Positions 1 to 9,245 of a DNA stretch of 64,000 bases are shown in pieces; positions within the stretch are counted from its first letter, which is position 1; every line of letters starts with the position of its first letter. Below the pieces are notes generated by a model. That model made no database searches. It was not told the origin of the DNA and was given only the letters and a program-made list of their open reading frames with translations. Origin of the DNA: Lactococcus allomyrinae (lineage in GTDB: Bacteria > Bacillota > Bacilli > Lactobacillales > Streptococcaceae); contig NZ_CP032627.1 in NCBI RefSeq assembly GCF_003627095.1, forward strand, positions 248,001 through 312,000, written 5' to 3'. Both the position numbers and the translations under genes were made by a program.

Positions 1-2
1 CC

Positions 3-2084
3 ACTGTAAAAGAGAAAGCCCAAGAGACAAGTATTGGTTCGGAAGCACAAGTCGTTGTTGCTTCTGTTCAAACCATGAAAAATGATAAACGTCTGCATCA
101 ATTTGACCCAGAACAGTTTAGCACCATTATGGTCGATGAGACACATCATATTATGGCAAAGATGTACCGCAAAGTCATTGACTATTTCCCCAATGCGAAT
201 ATGTTAGGTGTCACAGCGACAGCTGACCGGACAGATAAATTAGATTTAGGAGAAGTATTTGACAGTGTTGCTTATGAGTACGATTTAGCAACAGCTATTA
301 AGGACGGCTATCTTTCTCCATTAACCGCTCAGACTATTCCAATTAATATTGATTTAAACGGCGTACATATGAAAGCAGGAGATTTTAATGAATCTGAACT
401 TGATGATGTTTTAGGACCTTATTTAGAACGAATCGCAGATGAAATGGTCCTCGCGTGTGAAGGACGACAAACAGTCGTTTTTATGCCGTTGATTGCGACT
501 TCCAAACGTTTTGTGGATATCCTAAATAAAAAAGGCTTTCGTGCTGCTGAGGTCAATGGACAATCTAAGAATCGGGATACCATTCTCAAAGATTTTGAAA
601 ATCGGAAATATGAAGTGTTGGTGAATGCCATTTTGCTTACTGAAGGTTGGGATTGTCCGACTGTGGATTGTATTGTTATGCTTCGTCCAACCAAAAGCCG
701 AAGTCTTTATGCACAGTGTATTGGGCGGGGAACTCGCTTATCGCAAGGAAAAAAAGAGTGCCTTATTTTAGATTTTCTCTGGAATAGTTCTAAGCACGCA
801 CTCTGTCATCCTGTTTCGCTTCTTACCAAAAATGAAGCACTGGTACATAATGCGTCACTCCTCGCACAAAATGGCGAACCAAAAGCTGTTGACGAGTTAG
901 TTGAAGAAGCGAAAGAAGAATATAAAAAAGCACAATATGCACAGTTGACACGAGAATTAGAAGCTCTTTCTATTCGGCGCCGTCGGAAAAAGCTTGACCC
1001 TTTTGAAATTTTTCTAGGGAATGCGAATGGTGTGGATTTCTCTGATGAAACCCAGAAAATGACAATGAGTCAAAATCAAAAAAACTGGTTGGATAGTAAT
1101 AATATAGATACTTCTTTGATTAAAACCTACGCACAAGCTGAGAGTTTAATCAATCAATTAACACATCGTGAACCAGACCAAGCTACGCTGAAGCAAGTGA
1201 AACTTCTTAAAGATAAAGGATTTAAACAGGCTGACCAATGGACAAAAGTAGAAGCGTCCGAAGTCATAGGAAAAATAGCAGAAAACTTCTGGGAAGTGCC
1301 ACGCTCAATCCATCCAAATACATATCAACCAAAACGCTTAGAAAATATTGAAAATAAAGAGAATTCTTCCTCAATACAACACTCTGAGATAAAAGAGCGT
1401 ATTAAAAAATTTGATAAACTGATAGAAAAGCAATTTTTAGAGTTGATTGCATCTGATAAAGAAGTGACAGCTAATGATAAGTTACGAAAAGCCATGCTTC
1501 AAGCCATGATGGAAGAAAAAAGCAACAGAGTAACGGCAATAAAACGAGCCTTTTTACAGAAAAAATCTCAAAAAGAAATAGATGGTATTGTTTATCAAGA
1601 AAACAAAGAATTTTACACTCAAACGAAGGAAGCTTGGAAAGTCTCAGAAGAAAAGCTTCGACAAGAAAAACGGCGAGAAGCCCGCAAAAAGGAGCGGGTG
1701 AAAAAAGAACAAAAGCAAAAAGAAAAAATCATAAGTCGAGAAAAAGCCGAAGAAGTCAGCAAGGCGCGTGAAGATAAAATTAAAGAGTTGTTTCCTGATG
1801 AATGGTACTTAGTTAAAGCACTTAATGGACGATGGATGAAAAAATATAAAGGGCGGATTACTGCTATCGCTCTTACAAAACGTGAAGGGGATTATTATGT
1901 GAGAGTCCACATTTCTGATTTTAATAAGAAAACATTCAAGGAAAGAAAAAAAAAACAAATTATTGACCATTTCTATGGGTTTAGCTCTGAAGTGCATTTT
2001 AGAGGCGAAAAGCATCTCTCTATTCCGATTTCAACACTCAAAGAATTTTTTTACAAGGAGACAGTGGTAGCAGCCATTTTGTGA
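3..2084 (+). CDS. SF2 (DEAD/DEAH) helicase, 5'-truncated by the window edge
   Basis: The frame is open from base 3, and the residues before the first ATG (base 75) look like helicase core, so the gene starts outside the window. Visible motifs are DETHH (motif II, Walker B), TATAD (motif III) and QCIGRGTRL (motif VI). Both RecA lobes are therefore at least partly present. The last ~350 residues are a lysine/glutamate-rich, probably coiled-coil extension that is not part of a minimal helicase. Such helicases are common in the transfer/replication blocks of Gram-positive mobile elements. The nucleic acid substrate cannot be told. The gene ends just before a terminator/promoter module at 2098-2140. 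Confidence 0.85.
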   Translation, partial: TVKEKAQETSIGSEAQVVVASVQTMKNDKRLHQFDPEQFSTIMVDETHHIMAKMYRKVIDYFPNANMLGVTATADRTDKLDLGEVFDSVAYEYDLATAIKDGYLSPLTAQTIPINIDLNGVHMKAGDFNESELDDVLGPYLERIADEMVLACEGRQTVVFMPLIATSKRFVDILNKKGFRAAEVNGQSKNRDTILKDFENRKYEVLVNAILLTEGWDCPTVDCIVMLRPTKSRSLYAQCIGRGTRLSQGKKECLILDFLWNSSKHALCHPVSLLTKNEALVHNASLLAQNGEPKAVDELVEEAKEEYKKAQYAQLTRELEALSIRRRRKKLDPFEIFLGNANGVDFSDETQKMTMSQNQKNWLDSNNIDTSLIKTYAQAESLINQLTHREPDQATLKQVKLLKDKGFKQADQWTKVEASEVIGKIAENFWEVPRSIHPNTYQPKRLENIENKENSSSIQHSEIKERIKKFDKLIEKQFLELIASDKEVTANDKLRKAMLQAMMEEKSNRVTAIKRAFLQKKSQKEIDGIVYQENKEFYTQTKEAWKVSEEKLRQEKRREARKKERVKKEQKQKEKIISREKAEEVSKAREDKIKELFPDEWYLVKALNGRWMKKYKGRITAIALTKREGDYYVRVHISDFNKKTFKERKKKQIIDHFYGFSSEVHFRGEKHLSIPISTLKEFFYKETVVAAIL

Positions 2085-2097
2085 TAAAGCAGATACA

Positions 2098-2140
2098 TAA
2101 AAGGACATTTTTCTCGTCCTTTTTTTTCTTGTGGGATAAT
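2098..2140 (+). promoter_or_regulatory. Terminator fused to extended -10 promoter
   Basis: The hairpin AAGGAC-GTCCTT with a T8 tract ends the helicase operon. Ten bases later comes TGGGATAAT (2132-2140), an extended -10 element without a clear -35. It drives the antirepressor-like gene at 2170. This is the first of many copies of the same composite module. Confidence 0.65.
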
Positions 2141-2169
2141 TATTGTAGAAAATAATTGGAGGAAAGAAG

Positions 2170-2991
2170 ATGAATTCAAATTTAACGATGCAAGAATTGA
2201 TTAAAGTTGTACAAAATGATAATGGCGAACAAGTAGTAAGTGCAAGGGATTTGCATAAAGGACTTGGACTTTCAAAGAAATTTTCAGCGTGGTGGGAACA
2301 AAACTCATTATTGCTTATCGAGAAAGAAGATTTTACAAGGGAACCTCAAAGTTACCTTGTTCAAAAAGGGAATGGAGCGAGTCAATTATTCGATGATTAC
2401 GTCTTGACGATTGACGCTGCAAAACATTTAGCTATGCAAAGTAAAACTGAAAAAGGGCGTGAATATCGTAATTACTTTATTTTAGTTGAAAAAGCATGGA
2501 ATTCTGATGAAATGATTCTTATGCGAAGCAGACAAATTCTTGAACGAAAAGTTGATAGACTACAAATTGAGCTTCAAGAGAAAGAAGTATTAACTGCTCA
2601 ACTTCAACTTGAAAAAGAAAACTTAAAACTAGAATTAGAAGAAGCGACAGAAAAAACACGGTATCTTGATATCATCTTAGAATCTAAAGATGAAATGGTC
2701 GTCAAACAACTGGCGCAAGATTACGGGATGTCTGCTATTCAATTCAACCGGATTTTACACGAATTAAAAATTCAATACAAGGTCAACGGACAATGGATTT
2801 TATACGCAAAGTATCAAGCAAAAGGCTACACTAAGAGCCGTACTGTTTCTTTCTTAGACCATAATGGTATCCAACATACACGAGTAAATACTTGCTGGAG
2901 TCAGAAAGGAAGAGAGTTTCTTTATAGAAAACTGCTCAATCAAAATATTCTTCCATTGATTGAACAAGAACAAGAGGTAAAGTATGGCTAA
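2170..2991 (+). CDS. AntA/AntB-type phage antirepressor with KilAC-like C-terminus
   Basis: The 273-aa protein begins with an AntA-like domain (about residues 5-110; VSARDLHKGLGL and DDYVLTIDAAKHLAMQSKTE are typical). A coiled coil follows (about 115-165), then a KilAC-like DNA-binding domain (about 170-260; QLAQDYGMSAIQFNRIL). Phage antirepressors of this type counteract or replace repressor action. Here the gene probably regulates the transfer operon. A strong RBS (GGAGGAAAG) lies 5 bases before ATG 2170. The 3' end overlaps the next gene by 8 bases, so the two are probably translationally coupled. Family assignment is firm; role in this element is inference. Confidence 0.85.
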   Translation: MNSNLTMQELIKVVQNDNGEQVVSARDLHKGLGLSKKFSAWWEQNSLLLIEKEDFTREPQSYLVQKGNGASQLFDDYVLTIDAAKHLAMQSKTEKGREYRNYFILVEKAWNSDEMILMRSRQILERKVDRLQIELQEKEVLTAQLQLEKENLKLELEEATEKTRYLDIILESKDEMVVKQLAQDYGMSAIQFNRILHELKIQYKVNGQWILYAKYQAKGYTKSRTVSFLDHNGIQHTRVNTCWSQKGREFLYRKLLNQNILPLIEQEQEVKYG

Positions 2992-4084
2992 AAAAGGTGG
3001 AAATTCAAATCGAGGGTGCGGTGCAACCATCGGAGCTATCCTATTTTTATTGGTCCTGTTTTTTTCATTAGCTTTCGTGGCAGTGCGCGTGGCTAACGCA
3101 CATGGCTTTGATGTTTTAGGAACTTTAAAAAATGCAGGAACTTGGATATGGAAGAACTCTGATACAAAGGGAATTGATGATGTGAAATTTTCGGCACCTA
3201 ACACCAGTAGTATTAAATCAGCCGTAGATAAAGGAAAAACAGTGGCTGGGAATGTTGCTTCAAACGCAAATACCGCATTAGATAAGGCAAATCCAAATAC
3301 ACAATCTAGTGCAACGACAACTCAAGGAAATGTTGATTATGGTAAGACAATGGATAAACAACCAACAGAAAGTTTGGCAGAGTCAGTATTGACATCAGAT
3401 GTTAGAAAACAGCTTGGAAATACTGTGACTTATGATGGACATGGTTCATTTTACGTCAATAGCGATAAATCAACACTTTCATCACCGACAGGACAGCCAT
3501 TTTTAAAATCGGGTACCTTGAGTGCAAATGGACAACTTTCTGCATCTACGGCAATTTTGTCACACAGTATGAGCGCTAAACGCGTAACAACTGAAATAAA
3601 CTGGGAACCAGCGGGCTACAAACAATTGAAAATCAACGCCCCTGCTTATGGAAATTACTTATATAATAAAGGTCATTCACTAGGTGCAGCTCTCAGTTCT
3701 GGTTGGTCAGGAGAGAGTGTTTCATTTTCTATGCCAATTTATGCCACCCAAAAAGGACAATGGAACGCTTCGGAATACTATGCAGATAATGTCACGACAC
3801 AAACAGCTTGGGCGAATCAAGCCATAGAGGGTCAATATGGCACATCTGGCTATGGGCAAAATTATTTTGAAGATATAGTGCGTAAAGAACAAGTAAGTCA
3901 TAAATCTGCGCTCATTTCTTATTCCGTCAAACCTATCTATGATGGAAAGAATGAAGTGCCATCAGGAACGCAAATACAAGCGAAGTCTAGTGATAATATC
4001 GTCAATATTAATGTCTTTATTCCGAATGTTGAACCAGGTGTTATGATTGATTACAGCACAGGTAACGCAAAAATAGCAAGTTAA
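2984..4084 (+). CDS. Membrane-anchored DNA/RNA non-specific endonuclease, EndA/NucA-like
   Basis: A hydrophobic segment at about residues 12-38 anchors or exports the protein. A Ser/Thr/Asn-rich linker follows, and the last ~230 residues resemble the streptococcal DNA-entry nuclease EndA. The diagnostic stretches are NYLYNKGHSLGAAL (the position of the DRGH catalytic motif, with the His kept but Asp-Arg changed to Asn-Lys), QTAWANQA, and GQNYFEDIVRKEQ. IQAKSSD and NVFIPNVEPGVMIDY match the conserved end of the family. It should act outside the membrane. Its place inside a conjugation block suggests nuclease activity on extracellular DNA or cell envelope work during mating, but the altered motif could mean reduced activity. 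Confidence 0.75.
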   Translation: MAKKGGNSNRGCGATIGAILFLLVLFFSLAFVAVRVANAHGFDVLGTLKNAGTWIWKNSDTKGIDDVKFSAPNTSSIKSAVDKGKTVAGNVASNANTALDKANPNTQSSATTTQGNVDYGKTMDKQPTESLAESVLTSDVRKQLGNTVTYDGHGSFYVNSDKSTLSSPTGQPFLKSGTLSANGQLSASTAILSHSMSAKRVTTEINWEPAGYKQLKINAPAYGNYLYNKGHSLGAALSSGWSGESVSFSMPIYATQKGQWNASEYYADNVTTQTAWANQAIEGQYGTSGYGQNYFEDIVRKEQVSHKSALISYSVKPIYDGKNEVPSGTQIQAKSSDNIVNINVFIPNVEPGVMIDYSTGNAKIAS

Positions 4085-4090
4085 AGAGAA

Positions 4091-4121
4091 TTATCCCAAG
4101 TATTTTTTCTTGGGATATAAT
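4091..4121 (+). promoter_or_regulatory. Hairpin overlapping a TATAAT promoter
   Basis: ATCCCAAG and CTTGGGAT form a stem whose loop contains a T-run, and the 3' arm runs directly into GATATAAT (-10 at 4116-4121). Termination of the nuclease operon and initiation of the next one share the same ~30 bases. Confidence 0.5.
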
Positions 4122-4158
4122 TTTTTTAGAAAGTAGTGACTAACAGGAGGGAAGATAA

Positions 4159-4778
4159 ATGCTCGAAAAATACCGCCAACAATTCATTCAAGAATTCAAT
4201 GCAGATTTAGATAAGAATTACTATCAGGTTAAGGCAAAAAAGATAAAAGAAGCGCAACGAAATGTGCGACTCTGTCAACTCCATGAAGAGGGATAGCCGC
4301 ACAAGTTCGTCAACTAGAATTTGATGCAGAGAGAACGCAACATGAAAAGTATCTGATTGAGTATAACAAAAGCCTGAAAAAGAGTAATCGCCAGAGATAT
4401 CTTAAAGCACTCCTTCAGATGGCAAAAGACTATTCAAAAAAAGACGCACTCATTGATTTTCTTTGGGAAAAAGATGCAGAAGATAAATTGAAGTACGAGT
4501 ACGATGTAGAAACTTTAGCTCAGGCGATAAAGTGGTTCAAACAAAATGCTAGGAATGTACGAGGAGAGGAACTTTCTGAGGCAACAATTAAAACCTTAAT
4601 TAAGGTGCAACTTTTTATCGGAGTTGAGAAAATGAGAAAACAGGATGTCTTATCTAGTCCCTTAAAGTTACACCATAACCCAGCTTACTGCCAAATTGTA
4701 AAGGAATTACTTTTACAGGAACTAGAGAATTACGAAGCGTGTGACCGCCTAGATATGTTGCTGCCATTAAAAAAATAA
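4159..4778 (+). pseudogene. Helical protein of unknown function, broken by a one-base deletion
   Basis: A good RBS (ACAGGAGGGAAG) precedes ATG 4159. Frame 1 encodes 45 residues to a TAG at 4294. Around 4290 the natural reading passes into the frame of the downstream ORF, which carries on to 4778. Adding one G to the GGG run at about 4290 gives one continuous ~206-aa, charged, helical protein. The intact 119-aa part usually predicted (from ATG 4419) lacks a ribosome-binding site. Function unknown. The break may be a real mutation or a homopolymer sequencing error, since similar breaks occur elsewhere in the window. Confidence 0.7.
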
Positions 4779-4786
4779 AAGGTGAA

Positions 4787-4824
4787 GGACTTGTTTCAAG
4801 GCCTTTTTTACATTTTGAGATAAT
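4787..4824 (+). promoter_or_regulatory. Terminator plus TGAGATAAT promoter
   Basis: An AAGGAC...GGCCTT hairpin with T6 is followed by the extended -10 TGAGATAAT at 4816-4824. It serves the operon starting at 4863. Confidence 0.6.
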
Positions 4825-4862
4825 GAAAGTATAAAAAATATGAAAGAATATGAGGCAATATT

Positions 4863-5501
4863 TTGGAAAACAAAGTCGAAGAGTACAAAGTTGAAGATGG
4901 TACAGAAGTTGAAAAGGAAGAATTTGAAAAATGGGGACTTGCAACATCAAGGGCACCTGAGTTACAAGAATTAAGAGATGCCATAGATTTGGATAATCAG
5001 AAACCCAGTCCCTATGAAACCTTGTGTTTGGTAGAGGTTAAAAGAAATCCAATTATTCGTTTCTTTAATATTGCGATGAATGATAAGAATTACACGCCAT
5101 CAAAGCGTTATAAATCATTTATTGAAACGGTGAGTCAAGTCCTTACATGTGGAGTAATAGCAACAGATAATAGCTTAACAGATAATTGCTTGGAGTTTTT
5201 AATGCCAGAAGATAATGCAATGATGGCTCTTTATTTTCTTGCGGATTCTATTTTTCCCGTAGCGTTGTGGGAATTGATTGATAAAAATGAAAAAGATGCT
5301 TTTGATGTCAATGGTCTTGCTCCCCTTGTTGAATTTTATAATTTGATTGCTCCTCTTGTTGCAATGGTGGCTGATGACCTCATTCAGGAATATCGGCGTA
5401 CAGAACGTAGAAACGAACGACTGGAACGTATCTTGAAAGACCATCAAGAAAAAGTAGTTGCTCTTGAAAAAGAAACACTCAGTCAATTTTTACAGAAGTG
5501 A
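4863..5501 (+). CDS. Unknown 212-aa protein of the transfer block
   Basis: Translation starts at TTG 4863 with a short GAGG upstream; no better start exists in frame. The protein is acidic at the N-terminus. It has a mostly helical middle with hydrophobic patches (about residues 115-180) and ends in a coiled coil (YRRTERRNERLERILKDHQEK). No known domain recognised. It begins a tight operon with the genes at 5511 and 5836 that leads toward the coupling ATPase, so a role in the transfer machinery is plausible but unproven. Confidence 0.65.
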   Translation: MENKVEEYKVEDGTEVEKEEFEKWGLATSRAPELQELRDAIDLDNQKPSPYETLCLVEVKRNPIIRFFNIAMNDKNYTPSKRYKSFIETVSQVLTCGVIATDNSLTDNCLEFLMPEDNAMMALYFLADSIFPVALWELIDKNEKDAFDVNGLAPLVEFYNLIAPLVAMVADDLIQEYRRTERRNERLERILKDHQEKVVALEKETLSQFLQK

Positions 5502-5510
5502 GGAAGTATT

Positions 5511-5834
5511 ATGGACGAAAACAGGAAAAAAACGCTTGATGCAATCATTTATCACTTTGACCTGTTCTTAAAAGAACAAAATAAGCCAGACTCAGAAATG
5601 GTACATAAGTATTCAGACGGCTATTCTACTCTTGAAGTGCCTATCAGCTTGCTTGAAGTTGTGCGAGAGGAATTAAAAGAATATGCGGAAAGTTTCAAGG
5701 AAAACCAGAGAGAAAAAGAGCGTTATGCCACCACGAAATTGGTTACCTTTCTGACGTGGTTTCTTGCGCACGAAACACCGAAAATAAGCACAGAAGAAAT
5801 AGAAACATGGTTTGAAACACATCAAGGGGGTTAA
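5511..5834 (+). CDS. Small helical unknown protein
   Basis: The 107-aa protein starts at ATG 5511, nine bases after the previous stop, with GAGGAAG as RBS. It is charged and helical, with a central amphipathic stretch (LEVVREELKEYAESFKENQREKERY). No signal peptide and no recognised domain. The stop is one base from the start of the next gene, indicating coupling. Confidence 0.6.
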   Translation: MDENRKKTLDAIIYHFDLFLKEQNKPDSEMVHKYSDGYSTLEVPISLLEVVREELKEYAESFKENQREKERYATTKLVTFLTWFLAHETPKISTEEIETWFETHQGG

Positions 5835-5835
5835 T

Positions 5836-6284
5836 ATGATAACTTTAACAATTATTGTCCTCTACTCAATCCTCATTATCTGGGCGATGGTTGCCGTCCT
5901 TCTTTATCAACGACAGTTGACAAAAGAAAAGGGCGAGACATTAGTGGCAGTAAAACTTAACATTGTTTTGCCTTTTCTGCTCTTGTTGGCTTTAGCTTAT
6001 GGCACATTATTCTTGCAACCGTTGGTGTATTCTAATTCACATCATTTACCTACGACATTTAATGTCAAAGCTATTCTGAGACAGCTTGCCATGCTTATTC
6101 AATTGGTGGCGATTGTGTTCTATCCAATGTACGCTTGGGGGATATTTCCGCTAATATCCTGAATCGAGAAATTCGGGGTTCTCAAAAGGTAGAAGATGAT
6201 TTACGCAGACAAATCAATGCGTTAAGAAATGTAGTTATTATGGCATTCATTTTGGGAACGCTCATTTTGATTTTGGTGAGATAA
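5836..6284 (+). pseudogene. Small membrane protein broken by a one-base deletion in a G-run
   Basis: AAGGGGG precedes ATG 5836. The uninterrupted part encodes three hydrophobic segments and stops at 6162. Restoring one G in the GGGGG run at about 6138 continues the protein as GDISANILNREIRGSQKVED and a final membrane helix (VVIMAFILGTLILIL), ending at 6284. The full protein would be about 149 aa. Multi-pass proteins of this size are typical of Gram-positive transfer channels, but the family is not recognised. The break may be mutational or a sequencing error. Confidence 0.7.
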
Positions 6285-6285
6285 A

Positions 6286-6323
6286 GGACTTGTTTGAGTC
6301 CTTTTTTTGTACTGCGAGATAAT
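6286..6323 (+). promoter_or_regulatory. Terminator plus extended -10 promoter
   Basis: An AAGGAC-GTCCTT hairpin with T7 is followed at 6315-6323 by CGAGATAAT. It resembles the module at 4787 over its whole length and starts the coupling-protein operon. Confidence 0.6.
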
Positions 6324-6360
6324 AAATTATTACAAACATTAACCATTAGGAGGATACTAT

Positions 6361-6462
6361 ATGTTTCATTTAGGTTCATATCTTCGCTTTGTTTTTACTT
6401 ATGGCTTGGCATATCTTGTTATTTTCATTGGTCTTATGATTACTTGGCTCGTATTGACGTAA
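6361..6462 (+). CDS. 33-aa single-span membrane peptide
   Basis: ATG 6361 has a near-perfect RBS (TTAGGAGGATACT). The 33 residues (MFHLGSYLRF... ending MITWLVLT) form one membrane helix. The stop lies 8 bases before the coupling-protein start and overlaps its RBS region, so the two are probably translationally coupled. Tiny membrane subunits next to VirD4-type proteins occur in other transfer systems; the assignment here is from position only. Confidence 0.65.
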   Translation: MFHLGSYLRFVFTYGLAYLVIFIGLMITWLVLT

Positions 6463-6470
6463 GGGGGACT

Positions 6471-9134
6471 ATGAGAGAAAAATCATCCAATATCATACAA
6501 AAACGAAAAAAGTCGAAAATAAAAAAGCAAGTAAAGCTCGACTTGCCTGAGGCTATCCAACGTTTTTTTGAAAAGGCATTAGTCAAACGTTTCGATTTTA
6601 AACAACTCATTATTTTCTTTGAAGTTTCTGAAAAGATTTTATGGGGCGTCACAGGTGCCACATCTTTAGTTACACTTTATAGTGCTTTTTCGCCACTTGT
6701 CCATTTATCACCGTTGCTTATCATTGTCATCTGTATCACAACGATTTTTTTAGGGAGTTTGGCTTACAAATATTCAATGGATTTAGCTTCTCGTGAGTCT
6801 GCATTGAAGCAAGACCCCAAGACAAAGATAAAAGTACAAGAAAAACGGATTAAAGCTTATCTCTATTTGATAGCTTCTAATTTTTATATCGCGGTCACTT
6901 TTTTTCTGACCGTGGAATTACAACCCCTTATCTATACACAGCTTGCTACGAATCAACTATTAAATGAGAGTCATGCAGGCTTTATGCCATCTGCCCTATC
7001 AAAAGCGCTTTGGTTTAATTATAACCATCTGCCCTATGCTTTGTTAATTATGCTGCCTGCACTTTTGCCAGCGAGTTTGATTGTTTATACGCAAACTTTT
7101 GAGTTGTTTATTAAGATGCGACCACTGTTTGACCAATGGGGACAATCACGTTACTTTAAGTCAAATACCTTTGACCCAGTGATTGAAAACCGGGGAGCTG
7201 AACATGTTCCCTATGTCAGAATTGGTCTTAATGTTGCTACACAATCTGACTTGTATCTTTCTCCAAGTTCTCGTGCGGTAGGCATACACATTGTAGGTCC
7301 TATGGGAACAGGTAAAACGGCGGCAATCATGCACCCCGTTTTGCGACAAGATGCTTATAAGGTCTTTATGTATTGGCATGATTATGCCGAAGCACGACGG
7401 AAATTTTCAGATTTTAAATCTTTTGAAAAATACTGGTTTGTCGAGGAAAGAAACGGACAGTATATCAATGGCTGGAAAGTGATAGACCCTTCTAATAGCT
7501 TAGCTTCGGATATGTTTTCAGAGCTTCTAGCAATGGGCGTGCCACGTGAAGCGATTACTTATTTGAACCCACCTGACCCATTGACAGATGCCATGCAGGC
7601 GTATTCTGGAAAATTGGAAGCTTCTGTCACAACAAACGTCTCTACCTTGATGGAACTTGTGACGCGTGGCTCCACAAACCCTCATCCTTTTTTCACGGCA
7701 CAAGCTCAAACTTATCTTGAAAATGCCCTCTTTTTAGTCAAGTTTTCATCAGAAATTCCTAATCCGATTGATAAAGAAATAGGCAATCCTTCTTATGATG
7801 AAATTTTTGAAGTTATCCTCTTAGGGACAGAAGATATTCGTTACCAACGAATGTTAGCCCTTGAAAAGTTTGTCGCTATTCTGGAAAATCGCTACACCAA
7901 AGAAGCAGGAAAACCAAAAGTAACGCCACAGGAAGAAGCAGACTTTGAGGATTTAGAGAACCGTTATAAAATCGCAAAAACAACGTTGCGTAACTGGAAA
8001 AGTTGGCTAGAGGTTCAAGAAGATAAAAGTGGGAAAGTGACCATTATTGATAAAATGGATAATAATGTGGATGGACTCCGTGTCAATGTCGCACGTTTAG
8101 CACAAAAGACAGGGATTCGCCGTATTCTTACGCGAAAGACGACCTTTGATTTTGATGTCTTAATGAAGTTTGGAGGCTTTTTAATTGTCAATACCTCAAC
8201 AGAAGAATTAGGAGTGGATGCCCCTATTGTCGGTAAGCTCGTCTCTATGAACTATCAAAATGCTGTCATGCGCCGAATGAATAATATTGACCGCGGAGGA
8301 CAGATAAAAGAAGATGCCAATCATAATGCTTGGTTTTCAAGTGCCGACGATGAAAAGCCCCCTTATTTGACAAGTAGTGAACCAGATTTCATGTCCAACT
8401 CGCGTAAATATAAAGCAATGGGGATATTTGGACATCAAACGAATGCACAGTTTGATTTGTATTTGGATAAAGCTGCGCGTGATACTTTGCTTACCGGCTT
8501 GCGAAATGAATTTGTTTATCAAGATTTGAATGAAGAAGATGCGAAACACTATTCAACGGCTTTCGGTAATAAATTAACGATTGATGCACAATATTCTAAG
8601 CAAGTCTATGATGAAGATGGCAATGTGGACGGTGGACGTACAACCGCACGAGAAACGATTGTAGAAAAGCCCAATGCGAGTCCTGATGATTTGGTTACTT
8701 TACCCCAGTTTTATATGGCTGGACGTTACTTTAATGGCAAAGAAGAAGAACCCTTTGTTCTCCTTCGTGCGTATCCTTTCTTTGAAGAAAAACTGCAAAA
8801 ACCAGCCTTTAATCGTGATGATTTTGATTTATGGTATGCGGACGTTCAAGAAGCTTTGGAAAATGCGAAGAGCAAAAATGATGTGGATGCCTTTGCACCG
8901 GAAAGTGTTGAGATTATCCGACAAATCGAAGAACGTCAAAAAGCAGAGAGCTTGATGATAAGGAGTGGTAAAGATGATTTCCGGAAAGAACTTGGACAGC
9001 AGATTAAGCCACAAGAACCTCTCGTCCATTCTTCTAAGGCAAAACAAAAGAGTTTAGAAGAAGCCATAAATTCTACACTCGCTGTTCTTGATAAAGAGCC
9101 TTATGAGAGTAATGTAGATTCAGAAAAATATTAA
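6471..9134 (+). CDS. VirD4/TraG-like conjugative coupling ATPase
   Basis: ATG 6471 has AAGGGGG seven bases upstream; an in-frame start at 6294 lacks an RBS and lies inside the promoter. The 887-aa product has about four membrane helices in its first 230 residues. The Walker A motif is GPMGTGKT (from residue ~276). A large P-loop domain follows with a Walker-B-like WFSSADDEKPPYL and the downstream GHQTNAQFD motif. This layout matches TraG/VirD4-type coupling proteins, which link the relaxosome to the secretion channel and pump DNA. The C-terminal ~70 residues are a charged tail. Its neighbours (relaxation protein at 9246, small membrane proteins upstream) fit a transfer operon. Confidence 0.8.
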   Translation: MREKSSNIIQKRKKSKIKKQVKLDLPEAIQRFFEKALVKRFDFKQLIIFFEVSEKILWGVTGATSLVTLYSAFSPLVHLSPLLIIVICITTIFLGSLAYKYSMDLASRESALKQDPKTKIKVQEKRIKAYLYLIASNFYIAVTFFLTVELQPLIYTQLATNQLLNESHAGFMPSALSKALWFNYNHLPYALLIMLPALLPASLIVYTQTFELFIKMRPLFDQWGQSRYFKSNTFDPVIENRGAEHVPYVRIGLNVATQSDLYLSPSSRAVGIHIVGPMGTGKTAAIMHPVLRQDAYKVFMYWHDYAEARRKFSDFKSFEKYWFVEERNGQYINGWKVIDPSNSLASDMFSELLAMGVPREAITYLNPPDPLTDAMQAYSGKLEASVTTNVSTLMELVTRGSTNPHPFFTAQAQTYLENALFLVKFSSEIPNPIDKEIGNPSYDEIFEVILLGTEDIRYQRMLALEKFVAILENRYTKEAGKPKVTPQEEADFEDLENRYKIAKTTLRNWKSWLEVQEDKSGKVTIIDKMDNNVDGLRVNVARLAQKTGIRRILTRKTTFDFDVLMKFGGFLIVNTSTEELGVDAPIVGKLVSMNYQNAVMRRMNNIDRGGQIKEDANHNAWFSSADDEKPPYLTSSEPDFMSNSRKYKAMGIFGHQTNAQFDLYLDKAARDTLLTGLRNEFVYQDLNEEDAKHYSTAFGNKLTIDAQYSKQVYDEDGNVDGGRTTARETIVEKPNASPDDLVTLPQFYMAGRYFNGKEEEPFVLLRAYPFFEEKLQKPAFNRDDFDLWYADVQEALENAKSKNDVDAFAPESVEIIRQIEERQKAESLMIRSGKDDFRKELGQQIKPQEPLVHSSKAKQKSLEEAINSTLAVLDKEPYESNVDSEKY

Positions 9135-9215
9135 AAGGCGCTACGTTGCGCTTTTTCTTATCTTTAAGAGTGAAAGAGGACTTCTTTTTCAGGGAAATTT
9201 TTAGAGTGAGATAAT
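9134..9215 (+). promoter_or_regulatory. Terminator, AAGAGTGAAA box and TGAGATAAT promoter
   Basis: An AAAGGCGC-GCGCTTTTT hairpin ends the coupling-protein gene. TTTAAGAGTGAAAG at 9163-9176 is the same motif that ends many units of the repeat array at 30713-31520. TGAGATAAT at 9207-9215 is the promoter of the relaxation gene. The same box therefore occurs near both replication-relaxation paralogues. Confidence 0.6.
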
Positions 9216-9245
9216 AAGGGAAAATAAAAAAGAAAGGAACTTTCA

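Noticed and set aside
8674-8955. Second-frame ORF of 93 codons inside the coupling-protein gene.
   Set aside because: No RBS, and the main frame has clear family motifs here.
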